DNA of 64,000 bases from NCBI GenBank assembly GCA_050084985.1, contig JBITNC010000002.1, positions 39,432,001 to 39,496,000 of the forward strand. The letters run 5' to 3'. Under the pieces are notes generated by a model. That model saw only the letters and a list, made by a program, of their open reading frames with translations. It was not told where the DNA came from and did no database searches. The position numbers were made by a program, and so were the translations under genes. This DNA is from Nageia nagi (lineage: Eukaryota; Pinophyta). Positions 37,110 to 47,386 of this stretch are shown one piece after another (position 1 is the stretch's first letter; each line of letters begins with the position of its first letter).

Positions 37110-37981
37110 ACATTGACTAGTAGAGGCATTTTGATCATATCTCGTAAAGAATTGATTACGAATGTTATCCCATCTTTCATGATATAATATTTTTTCTCCT
37201 TCTAATGAAACACTACCTTCCTATCAAACATATACAGACTACCAAGCACAATACCATGTATTCCCAATGGAACAACATCCACTACCACATCATCAATAAA
37301 TTGTGGACTAATTCCAAATATTAAATAACATTGCTAAGTTACTTTAACTTCACTATTACCACTCACCCAACCATATGGACAAGGATATGAGATCACAAGC
37401 AAAACTAGTCTAGCTACAAGATCTTCAACAATCAAATTTGATTGAGATGTAGGATCAAAGAGTGGATCAAATTTTACCATATTTGCTTGTAACTTCACGA
37501 AAAATAGCTCCTCTCATTGATTTGAAGAACAAGGAATTCATATTCCCATAAAGGTCAATTTCTTATCAAGTCCATCACATCCAACTTTCATAACTATAGA
37601 AGGCTTCTCTTTCCTCCTATACACCTTCTTAATGATCTTAGATTTCTTGGGATGTTTGGATTTCTTTAGCTGTAACTCTAGATGTAAATTCCAATATTGA
37701 CTCTTGATGTGGCCTCTCTTGCCATAGAAGTAACAAGATCTCTTCTCCTCCTTCATAATGCCAACATGTTTCACACCATGAAGAAACTCTTTCTTGTCAC
37801 CAATGCTCAATGATGTAGAAGCTTCAGAAGTAATGATTTCATTTTCTCCTTTCTCAACATGATCATCGAGTTTCCTTTAACTCTCCAACTAATCAATTCT
37901 TTTGGCCATTTGCTTCAAGCTTCTTTCTAACTCGAAAATTTTGTCTTGTAGTTCACCAATCAAAACCCTCTTTGTACTCAT
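37110..37981 (-). pseudogene. Element X gag/protease remnant
   Basis: From an ATG at 37981 the minus strand reads a coiled-coil-like start (ELQDKIFELERSLKQMAKRI), two stops, then 37810-37538 with a zinc-knuckle remnant CYFYGKRGHIKSQYWN, in which the second and fourth metal ligands (Cys) are Tyr. Downstream (about 37300-37110) is a retroviral-type aspartic protease end: DVVPLGIHGIVLGSLYMFDR followed by YYIMKDGITFVIN. This wording is typical of Ty3/gypsy-related protease domains. No reverse transcriptase or integrase follows. Confidence 0.75.
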
Positions 37982-38079
37982 GTAGAAAATTTGCATTTGC
38001 AAAAATATTAGTAGCCCAAAATTAAGCAAACTAAAACACCCAATATTGCTCAATAATCAGCTCTCAACACAAGCTACTT

Positions 38080-39128
38080 TGATCTATAAACCCTAATCAC
38101 ATTGGCATTCTAAGGTCACCAACGGATACTCACATTTGTATATTCCAAAGTGCTTACAAAAATTTTTAATATTTAAGAAATTATAAAACACAAAATAATT
38201 GCCAAATAAAATAAAAGAGAGAAATCATTCACCAAAAACTTATGACACCGATATACCCTTGTTCACCCAATGTGGGTTACATCCAACATGTTTGAACTAT
38301 GATGAAAAGTGAGTACAATATCATTATCCCGAGGCCTCCAATCTTTAAGTAGATATTTCCTGCTTCTGTCACAACAATCTCACTAGTATCTCAATAACTC
38401 TCATGCTATGTTTGCATAGAATTTTAGCAACTACTTATGCTTTCACTAGCATAGCATCTCTCCCAATTCCCTCTAAGAAATGAGGTCTCAATTCCACTTT
38501 CGGAATTATACTAAGAGGTATCTCCTCTTTTTTCTAACTCTTTTCCTAAGAGTTTCATCCCCCCTTTTACTCTTCATAAGCCTCCTTTTATAACATGAAG
38601 GAGCTTTAAAATAGAATAAAAGAGGATACATAAAATAATACCAAACTTGGTATTTTTCCCCTTTGCAAATATTTGTTCTATCCTTTTAACCAAATTCTCC
38701 TCCATTTGCAATTTCTATAGCATTCCATCTTCTTGATTTTAGGACCCTTTATTGAATTTGGTTTAAAGTTTGTTTTAATATTAAATTTCATTTACTATTA
38801 AATACTTCAAACTATACTTAAAAACATATAATAACCAATCCAACCAAATTAATCACCATGATAAATTAAACCCAACTAAAAGCTATAGTGGGTGGGTGCC
38901 ACTTGGCATCGCATTGAAGGCTCTTTGACCTTGTTGATTGGTGGATCCTCCAATTCCAACGAAATCCTTTTTTTAACTTGCATTATCTCCATGTCATACA
39001 AGTATGGGGGACTCTTATTATGGGTGGGAAAATGGCATTGCATACACCCGTTATAGGATCAAACACTCGCTTGCCTAATGCACCTTCCTGTGTGGTTAAT
39101 AATCTCCCATTTTTCCAGTGGCCTCTAT
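38080..39128 (-). repeat. Element X, right (5') LTR, first part
   Basis: It matches 35073-36135 of the left LTR and breaks off at GCCTCTAT, where element Y is inserted. The left LTR continues without interruption at the same point (GCCTCTATGCTTATTAGC, about 36125). Confidence 0.88.
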
Positions 39129-39520
39129 TGTTAAGAACCTGCAAGTTCCTAAATGAGATTTAAGCCAAATAACAGTGAAATACAAATTGAATGTAAACCC
39201 AAACTCACCACAATAGAACAATAAAAATCCAAATAAAATAAGGTAGCAACAAAATAACTTTACTAAATAACAAAATGAATCACGTGCTGCTTCAAGGGGG
39301 CTATCTCTTTATAACTCAAACAATATATCTTCCAAGATGATCATTATTCTTCTCCTACACATATTTATAGTTCACCTACCGTAACCCTAAGCGATCATTT
39401 GATACAAAATGGTGATTCATCTTACAAATATGTCAGTTGACCTTATATTTAATATAAGCCAATATTCTAATTAATTAACTACTATAATCTAAGTAAATGT
39501 TAGGATGTGGGATTCTAACA
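39129..39520 (-). repeat. Element Y 3' LTR (left)
   Basis: It begins TGTTAAGAACCTGCAAGTTC and ends GGATTCTAACA. It matches 45291-45681 with scattered differences. Confidence 0.92.
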
Positions 39521-39559
39521 TGCCACCCCTCTAAAAAGAGAGTTTTTTCTTTAAAGCTA

Positions 39560-42110
39560 AAAATTGCATCCTCAGGAGCTAATTTGCCCCCACTAGATAA
39601 GAACTTCAATAATAGTGTGGTTGCGAAGCTGGTGTGTGTGTCAGTCTAGAATAGCCTCAGGTTCAACCATTATGGAACCATCCTTAATGAATTTAAGTAG
39701 TTCATTTTGAACTATGGCTTAAGAGATTAAGACTTGCTTAAGGAAGAAGACATGAAAAATAAGATGAATCTTTGATGATGTTGGGAGCGTTAACTTATAT
39801 GTTGTAGGGCCAATGCATTGGAGTATTTTATAAGGCTTATAAAATCATGGGACCAACTTTTGGGGACCTTTTAACTTGAGAGATGTATGTCGATATGGTT
39901 TAAGATGCAGAAAAGCCATGTCTCCTTCATGGAACTACCTTTCGAACCATTACTGATCAACTTGTTGTTTCATCTAATGTTGAGCCACTAGGAGATTTTC
40001 TCGAATGTTGTGAATTATTTCTATTGCTTCGACATTAGTGCTGCCTAGGATATAAAGAATGACCATGGATGGGGGTTAGCCATACGTGGCTTCATAGGGG
40101 CTCATCCTTATTGAAGTATGATATGAAGTATTATACTGCCATTCAACTAACGAAAGCCATTTTACCCAATGGACCGATTGGGCTAAAGAAAAATAGCAAA
40201 GATATGTTTCAAAGTATTTATTAACAATATCGATCTAACCATCTATCTGTGGTTGATAAGTTGAGCTCATATTAAGTTGAGTGACCTAGAGTTTAAAGAA
40301 TTCCTACCATAATTTACTGGTGAATATCAGATCACAGTCACTAATGATGGTAGAGGGCATGCCATGGAGTTTGAAAATGTTGTCAAGAAAAAGTTGTGCA
40401 ACATTGATAGCCTTGTATGGATGTTCCAAGGGGAAGAAGTGTGCATACTTGGAAAATCAATCCACTACTACTATGATAACAACTTTCCCATATGATTTTG
40501 TAAGGCCTTTAATAAAATCCATTGATATATCTATCCAGGTTCATTTAGGTATGGGCAAAGGTTGAAGCAATCTTGGGATGCCACTATCTCACCTTTTTTT
40601 CACTGACAAACATCATCTTCTGATACAAACTTCTTGATGTCATATTTCATATCTGACCAATAAAAGGATCGGAGCACACGTTGATAGGTTTTCAAAAACC
40701 TAGAATGGTTAACTATTGGTGTGATGTCCAACTCCTTAAGTATTGGCTCTTGACATGAAGAGTTTGCAAGCAATGCAATACAACCTTTGAATTGTAGAAT
40801 TCCCTCATGCAAGGAAAGGGAGGCTTTCTCTCCGGATTAGTATGTAGCTGTTAAATCACTTGGTGGGTAAAGCTATCCTAGAGCCATTCTTGTTTAACCT
40901 AGTCAAGCCATTATGGGATTGGTGACGAAAGGGCCTGAAGTGCCATGGGCTTCTCAAATTTTTGAGAGAGAGCATCAACAACTACATTCTCACTATCCTT
41001 TCTATACACAATCTCATAGTCATACCCCAAGGGTTTAGGGGTCCACTTTTGTCATTTTGGGATGGAGATGTGTTGTTACAAGACGTATTTCAATCTATGG
41101 TGGTCCATTCAGATGATAAAATTGCACAGCCAATGAGATAAGGTCTTCAACATTGAACTACATGAATGATTGCAAGGATTTATTTTTCATAAGTGGATTT
41201 AGCCAAATTTTTACCTAAGAGGGCATTGCTTGTGAATGCCAAGGGTTTCCTTTCTTGCATCAACATGAATCCAATTTCAACCCTAAAAGTGTCACTCTCA
41301 ATGATGGATATCCTGGAGAAATATGTCATGGCCAATACTGGGAGCACATGAAATCCTTCAGTTGAAGAAAGAAGTCTTCTGTAGTTGTTGACCAATTGAA
41401 GGCATTCTTCTTGAGCACAGCCATGAGAGGGGTTGTAATCTTTCACAAACTTATGGTAGTACCCTATCAATCTAAGGAAAACACATAAGCTTTTTCAAGG
41501 ATTTGGGAAGAGGTCAAATTTGCATATTCGTAATCTTTAATGGGTCCACCTTGACACCTTCTTATGAAATAATGTGCCTAAGGTACTCAAGCTCTTGGCA
41601 ACCAAAGGAATATTTGAATTGTTTAGCATACAATTGGTTCTCTTGAAGAAGTTGCAATGTTTGATCTAGCTGGGATAAGTGATCGTCCTAGGTCTTGTTG
41701 TAGATCAAAAGGTCATCAAAGTAAACTAAAATAAATTTTTGAAGATAAGGGAAGAATACCTAGTTCATTAAACTCTACAAGGTGGAAGGAGCATTAGTAA
41801 GTCCAAATGATATTACTAGGAACTCATAATGGCCTTCATGTGTGTGAAAAGTAGTTTTGGGGATGTCTTCTTCACAAAGCCTGATTTGATGGTACCTGAA
41901 TTGATGATCTATTTTGAAAAAATATTTGGCGCTATGCAGTTCATCTAACATTTCATCAATGATAGGAATGGGAAACTTATCCTTTATGGTGATTTTATTC
42001 AGAACTCTAAAGTCAATGCACATTTGCCATGCCCCATCTTTGTTGCGAACCAATAGAATAGGAGAAAGTAAGGACACATTGGGGAGAATGACACCTACTT
42101 CTAACATGTC
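39560..42110 (-). pseudogene. Element Y pol: RT, RNase H, integrase, chromodomain remnants
   Basis: On the minus strand the reverse transcriptase begins at 42107 (LLVRNKDGAWQMCIDFRVLN, KFPIPIIDEMLDEL). It includes FDDLLIYN near 41705-41730 in place of the usual YxDD box. RNase H wording follows at 41470-41180 (ERKPLAFTSNALLGKNLAKS). The integrase zinc region is at 40812-40600 (HSRFLKTYQRVLRSFYW ... SEDDVCQ). The integrase core holds YHTSIRMSPYEATYGYPPPW at about 40060-40130. A C-terminal KLVPWFYKPYKILQCIGPTT ... FHVFFLKQ lies near 39745-39870. A chromodomain remnant (EPEAILD ... LRNHTIIEVLIKW, about 39590-39670) ends it. In active relatives the chromodomain directs insertion to particular chromatin. 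Many stops are present. Confidence 0.9.
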
Positions 42111-42485
42111 TTGGAAAAATGTTTCTATTTCATCCTTATGTCAGTAGGGGTAGCGGTAAGGCTAAATGTTGGGTGGTTGACTTGCAAGAATCAACTAGAT
42201 TGCATGGTCATGAGGGTAATGGAGGGGCAACCCATGAGTTTCTTCAAAGACACCAGTATGAAGAGAAAGTACCTATTGTAGTTCTTGTACTTCTTTCAAT
42301 TCTTGCATGGTTGGCTAAATAGAAAATAATTGTCCCACCAATCCTTTACCTCCTTTCTTCAATAGTTTCTCCATGTGATGAGATCTAACAATTTGTGATG
42401 GTCTCACCTTAAGTCATTTAAGAGTATATTTATATTCTCTAACCTTGAATTGCATCCATAGCTGATGAAAATCATATAGAATAGG

Positions 42486-42740
42486 CTATATCATCAGCCA
42501 TTGTACACCAAGGACCACATCACAACTGCCTAATGGTAGAACATACATGTCATTTTGCATCTTGTAGTCACCCATATTGAGCTTGATATTGCGACACCAT
42601 CCCTTGCAAGTAATTTTTCCTCCATTATCGATAATCACCTCAAAATTATTATGTGGATAGATATAAGAGTAGGTCATTTTGGCCATTTCAAGATCTATAA
42701 AATTATGAGTTCTCCCTAACTCAAGCAATATTATCAATAT
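42486..42740 (-). pseudogene. Element Y protease remnant
   Basis: The frame reads LELGRTHNFIDLEMAKM, where DSGSTHNFI is expected, so the catalytic Asp has been lost. It continues to SCDVVLGVQWL, the standard end of this retropepsin type. It lies between gag and RT, as expected. Confidence 0.85.
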
Positions 42741-44810
42741 TTACCCCTTAAAATATGCCTGAACTTTCATGGTGTGTAGAGATGTAAACCCATAGAGGGC
42801 ATTGCAAGAAATTTTGGGAACAACTTTAGTAGGTTGGTTTGATTCTTCTTTGATATCTACCACTGCATCCTCCAAGGCATCTTCTGGTGGTTCCATAGGG
42901 GCATCCGCATCTAGGACATAGTTTTTGAGTTGCATAATGATGGCCCAGTGTAAATTTTTCATCGTAATTATAATAAAGCCCTTTTCTTATTACTCTCCTC
43001 CATCTTGATAGGAGTCAGTCTCTTAATTGAAAGGAAGTGAAGTGGCTTGTGACCACTTTGAAAAGTTTATGATTACCAAGTAGGTTGCTTGGTGTGTTTT
43101 TGTTGTGCATTGAACTTATCCTCAGCCAATTTGGTGAGCCTTATTACTATTTTCATGTTGCTAGGATTGAATATTTTGACTTCCACTTGAATTTTTTCTT
43201 GTAGCCCATAATGAAACAACTACAAAAGAATGCCTCATTTAATCCTTCAATAGAATCAGCAAGATTTTTAAATTCAGTTTGGTATGTTCTTATTATAGTC
43301 ATTTGGTGTAATTTAGTGAGTACACTAGTGAAGCCTTCAAAATCACTAGGGCCAAATCTGAGAAGGAGTTTTTTTTTGGGTGAAATCCCTCTAGGATGGG
43401 GTGCCATTTTCCTTTTCAAACCATTAGTAACATTGGATAGCTTCAAGCTCCAAATGAAAGAGGCAAGATTGACCTTTTGAGCTTCTAGTATCTGATTTAA
43501 GGAGAAATATTGCTTGGCCCGATACAACCAGCTAATGGGTCATCATCATCAACTCTTGGAAAGTATAATTTGGTTGTACATAGAAGAATAAGGCTTGTTG
43601 TGATCCTTGATATATATTGAAGCCTTGCCCATTATATGGTTGAGATTGACTCGATTCATTTGCAATTGATGATGTGTTATTAACTATTGCTTGTTGCACT
43701 ATTACCAAAAAAGGGATTTACATCCTTTTTTGCATCTAAAATCTATTATTATTTTTTGTGTTTTTCTAAATTTTTTGACGTAAAAAAGGATGCAAACTAC
43801 ATGCCAAAATTTGTGTCATTTTTTGCATCATTTTTGGCCACTTTTTGCATCCTTAAAATCATTTTTTGTGTTGTTTTTCAGAATTTGCATCAATTTTCAA
43901 AAGAAAATATAATAGAATTATAGATCTTTTAATTATGTGTGATTTAAAAAAACAATGGGCTCAAAATGATATCCAAATCAAAAGTTACAACTTTTGCATG
44001 GTACATCATTTTTATTAGGTCTTTGGGGCAATGACATAGGTCCATTAAACCAGTTCAAGAATGGGGTTAGTGGTTCAGGTTTTAAAAATTTAAATTTATT
44101 ATATATTATTTTACTAAATAATATTGTAGGGTTTTTAATGGTTGCTTCTTTGTCGATTTTTCGAAGGAGTTTTGTTTTTTGCAACTATGGGCTTATTTTC
44201 TTTTTTCTTTTCTTCAACTATGGAGTTTTTTTTTCTATGGGTTTATTCTGTATGGGCTTCTTGTTTGCCTTGGGCACCATAGCTATGATCAAAACCTAAA
44301 AACTAAGGAAGATAAAAATTATCTAAAGTGTATGAAATGTAAGGATTATAGGGAGGTTTTGTTGATATATATACTTAAGAGAGGGTATTTGGTTATTGGG
44401 TAATTACTTTTGGCATGGATGGAGGATGAAATGAATGTGAGCTTTTCATTATTCGATTGATGAATAGGTAAATCATGTTTTATATTTTAGTAAGTGAAAT
44501 GTGATGTAGAATTTGCATAAGAATTTGCATCAAAAATGGTGAAAAAATGGAAAAAAAAATAAAATGAAGCATGTCAATGCAAATTAACGTAAGTTTTCAT
44601 TTTTCATGTTTTAAGACTCAAAAAAGGATGCAAATCAACCTTTTGGTACCATAATATTTCTATCCATGGTACCATAAGTGGAATTTATAGCTTCTATTGA
44701 CTTTTTGATCTCATTAAGGGTAGTGGGGAGGTGAACATCACCTAGTAGGTCCACCATATAGTCCATTTATTGTGATAATATCTCTATATCCAAGGATCTT
44801 TAGTTATTAA
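42741..44810 (-). pseudogene. Element Y gag, split by a TIR insertion
   Basis: The N-terminal part reads at about 44770-44650 (MDYMVDLLGDVHLPTTLNEI). It is interrupted by the TIR element at 44648-43703 and resumes with QQAIVNNTSSIANESSQSQP and YNGQGFN. The gag core lies at 43527-43153 (LLLRFGPSDFEGFTSVLTKL, TYQTEFKNLADSIEGLNEAF). The zinc knuckle at about 42973-42928 reads YNYDEKFTLGHHY where CYNCDEKW...GHKC is normal, so the cysteine ligands in view are all changed to Tyr. Confidence 0.85.
43703..44648. mobile_element. Non-autonomous TIR DNA transposon in element Y gag
   Basis: The left end TACCAAAAAAGGGATTTACA and the right end (read inverted) TACCAAAAGGTTGATTTGCA form imperfect inverted repeats, both running into TCC. 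The insert interrupts the gag frame, which reads on both sides. The flanks allow only a short (TA-like) target duplication, and no longer one was found, so the superfamily is open; the base run CACTA just outside the left end also leaves a CACTA relative possible. No transposase is seen. TTTTTGCATC-like words recur about five times inside. Open frames within it (43687-43923, 43994-44299) are not recognised. Confidence 0.6.
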
Positions 44811-45290
44811 TCATCTTACTATTTTAGGAACTGCTATTTTTAGAAATTGAAAAAGTGTATGGGTGATATATATCAAAATGATCAGCTCAAAAAAATAATT
44901 AGAATGGTATAGTTCCAAAGTTTTTCTTGTTTTAACAAGTTCTATTTATGTTAAGAAAAAATAAAATTCTATAAGAAAAAATGGTTGTTTCAGAAATGGC
45001 AGTGGCTTGCAATATGAAGGTCAATGTATAGGGAAGAGATGGATGGATAGAGAGGTATGATACATGAATGGCATGGTACGAAAGGAGGTTATGAACTATG
45101 GTGAAAGAACTTGGCCAAATTTCTAAAAAACATTTGACAAAGTTTCAACTATAAAATGGGCAAAATCTAGGTTTTCAACTTGATGCGACCTTGATGTTCT
45201 GATAAAATTTTGGTAGCATTTCAACTAGAAATACATAATCTTAATCCTTAATCTACCCATAGGTACCAAAATCAAAGCTCTAATACCAAA

Positions 45291-45681
45291 TGTTAGGAAC
45301 CTATAAGTTCCTAAATGGGATTCAAGCCAAATAACAATGAAATTTGAACTGAATGTAAACACAACTCACAACAACATAACAATTTGAATTTGAATAGAAC
45401 AAGATAGCAACAAAATAACTTTATTGAATAAAAAAATGAATCTTGAACTACTTCAAGGGGAATACCTACTTACAAGTCAAACAATATATTTTCCAAGATG
45501 ATCACTATTCTTCTCCCACACATATTTATAGTTTGCCTACCCTATCCCTAATCACTCATTTAATACAAAATGGCAATTCACCTTACAAATATGTCAATCC
45601 ACCTTATAGTTAATATAAGTCAATATTCTAATTAATTAACTACTATAATCTAGGTAAATGTTAGGATATGGGGTCCTAACA
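45291..45681 (-). repeat. Element Y 5' LTR (right)
   Basis: It begins TGTTAGGAACCTATAAGTTC and ends GGGTCCTAACA, with the primer site directly to its left on the plus strand. It would drive minus-strand transcription. Confidence 0.92.
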
Positions 45682-45686
45682 TCTAC

Positions 45687-46244
45687 ACTTATTAGCTGAT
45701 AGTTTTAGTGGAGTGTCAAGGACTATATACAAGTGCATTTGGTAGTCAATGGTTTGATGTTTACCTCCTTCAAATCCTCATACATGGAAGACTCCTCCAC
45801 CTTAGTTGTCTTCTATCCTTTATCTATTCTTTGGTCATCACTCGTATACCACCATGTCCCAAGTGTGCCACTTCGTACGATGGACTTGAACAGTTTTACA
45901 TTGGACTTGGAATGCGTTATGTGGAACCCACCATTGGCATCTATTTTGGAGATAAAAGTACCCACATCAACTTTCTATTTATTATCTCTAATAGATCCTC
46001 CTTAAAGATGTTGATGATGCCACTACCTTAGATATTGGTCCCACTAATGGAATTTCAAATTGGTGTTTTTCAATATTTTTCCCTTTTAAATTGAAAAATA
46101 ATAATAACAATAACTCCATTTTCTTTATCATTCAAAGCATTGGGATCCTAGAGCAGAGGATTTCAACATTGATCACATAAATATAGAAAAAAGGAATTTC
46201 ATTTTTCACCATTTTTAATGTATCTGAAAATGCATTTCAGATTA
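45687..46244 (-). repeat. Element X, right (5') LTR, second part
   Basis: It resumes with CACTTATTAGCTGATAG, matching GCTTATTAGCTGGTAG of the left LTR, and runs to the LTR end next to GGGAT. It shares the stretch TTTTACATTGGACTTGGAAT with the left LTR. Confidence 0.87.
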
Positions 46245-46288
46245 GGGATAGGGCAACCTAGTACTTATACAGTTAAAGAGGAATATAA

Positions 46289-46690
46289 AAATTAATGAAT
46301 GGTTGGCCAAAAATAAATTGCTTTCTTTGGCAAGTGGCTCATAATAGTATAACGACTCAAGATAACATACTAAGGAGGGGCATGGTTGGGCCCAATATGT
46401 GTGTAATGTGCTACTACGAGGAGGAAACAATAACTCATCTCCTCTTTAAGTGCTCCTATTCTTATACAATTTGGACTCAGTGGCATAGAATTTTTAGACA
46501 AGTAGATGGATTCTATCCTACTGAAAATTCCTTCTGGGACTACTAGAAAACCAACAAGTTCAAATATAATATCCTAAAGACAACTTGTAATTTAGGATTG
46601 TGAGTTATTTGTTTGTAGATATGGTTAGAAAGAAATAATATAATATTCAAGGAAGATTTTAATCCAAAATAAACATTTTACAATAGTTCA
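46289..46690 (+). pseudogene. LINE ORF2 C-terminus: zf-RVT and tail
   Basis: The frame from 46295 reads PKINCFLWQVAHNSITTQDN, then CVMCYYEEETITHLLFKCSY, with the C-C-H-C spacing of the zinc domain at the end of plant L1-type reverse transcriptases. A later segment (about 46615-46680, IWLERNNIIFKEDFNP) is the standard LINE tail. It is the missing end of the LINE begun at 31.7 kb, 11 kb away. Confidence 0.88.
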
Positions 46691-47159
46691 AAATTGCCTC
46701 AAAACTTGTAACTATGGTGGTTGCGAGGGTGGTTTTCCATCTACAATGGTAGTTTTGATCACATACATGGGCAATTTTGATCACATATAAGGGCATCTTT
46801 TAAGCAACATCAAAACATCTAGAAAGGGTGGTTGAAGATGACTATTTATACCCAACATCTCTTCCTCAGAACTTTTTATGACACCCTCATATACGATGAG
46901 TGAAAAAATATCATGAAAGTCCTATAATGGTGGTTTGAAAACACTATTGAACTCCAATTTTGGTATAGTGTTGTCTATGATTATCATTGATTTTAATAAG
47001 ATTTTGTTATTCTATAAATGATCTTTTACATAGTTTATTATTTTAATTAGTTTTTATTTATAAGAAGTTTCAATTATAATATATAGATATAAGGTTATAT
47101 CTTATTTTAACCTTAAAAATAAGTTTTAAAATTTAATGGAGAATTTATTTTTATGATAT
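46691..47159. other. Spacer, nothing recognised
   Basis: It may contain the LINE 3' end. No poly-A tail, gene or repeat structure was secured. Confidence 0.4.
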
Positions 47160-47177
47160 ATATATTAAACTTGCTAC

Positions 47178-47368
47178 CTTTTTTTATATTATTGGTCGAT
47201 GGATTTTACAGAACCAATAACCATGCAATTTTCAAAGGGCTGTCAACCTTTCTTACATTCAAATCAATCACATCATGCTTGATGGGTAGGATTTCCCACT
47301 GGGCAATTTGAACCTAGGACCTCCCAAAACCTAGCCATGCACTTAACAAGCATGGTATCCCCTTGGGG
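47178..47368 (-). mobile_element. tRNA-like SINE with 18-bp target duplication
   Basis: A roughly 190-bp insertion is flanked by ATATATTAAACTTGCTAC, present at 47160-47177 and exactly repeated at 47369-47386. Read on the minus strand it starts CCCCAAGGGGATACC. It holds a box-A-like TGGCTAGGTTTTGGG and a box-B-like GGTTCAAATTG, and ends in an A-rich tail (ATAAAAAAAG) next to the left duplication. Long duplications and an A tail are hallmarks of LINE-assisted insertion. Confidence 0.75.
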
Positions 47369-47386
47369 ATATATTAAACTTGCTAC

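Larger units (their letters stand above)
39129..45681 (-). mobile_element. Chromoviral Ty3/gypsy element Y, full length but inactive
   Basis: A minus-strand element with about 391-bp LTRs (39129-39520 and 45291-45681), ends TGTTA ... TAACA, and target duplication TCTAT (39124-39128) against TCTAC (45682-45686), one base changed. A methionine-type primer site (TTTGGTATTAGAGCTTTG on the minus strand, about 45273-45290) adjoins the right LTR. A purine tract (AGAGGGGTGGCA, about 39521-39532) adjoins the left LTR. Domains run gag, protease, RT, RNase H, integrase, chromodomain, the order of chromoviruses. It is inserted in the right LTR of element X, and its own gag is split by a TIR element. Confidence 0.92.
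35073..46244 (-). mobile_element. LTR element X, short interior, inserted in the LINE and itself interrupted
   Basis: Two long direct repeats (35073-36737 and 38080-46244, the latter split by element Y) frame an interior of only about 1.34 kb. The LTR ends are TGATCC ... GGATCA; in the right copy the end has mutated to AGATTA. The target duplication GGGAT is intact. Next to the left LTR is a minus-strand purine tract (TAAGGGGGGATGAG, about 36738-36751), so the element reads on the minus strand. An eroded primer-site-like sequence lies left of 38080. Only gag zinc-knuckle and protease remnants remain inside. It is either a deletion derivative or a non-autonomous family. Confidence 0.88.
31740..46690 (+). 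mobile_element. L1-type LINE, split by an 11-kb nested insertion
   Basis: The LINE occupies 31740-35072 and resumes at 46250-46690. Between them lies LTR element X, whose target duplication GGGAT (35068-35072 and 46245-46249) sits exactly at the break. Removing the insertion joins two halves of the region between reverse transcriptase and the C-terminal zinc domain: after the break the frame reads GQPSTYTVKEEYKN, the usual wording before zf-RVT. The 5' end is not defined and no poly-A tail or flanking duplication was secured. Many stops and frameshifts make it inactive. Confidence 0.88.
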
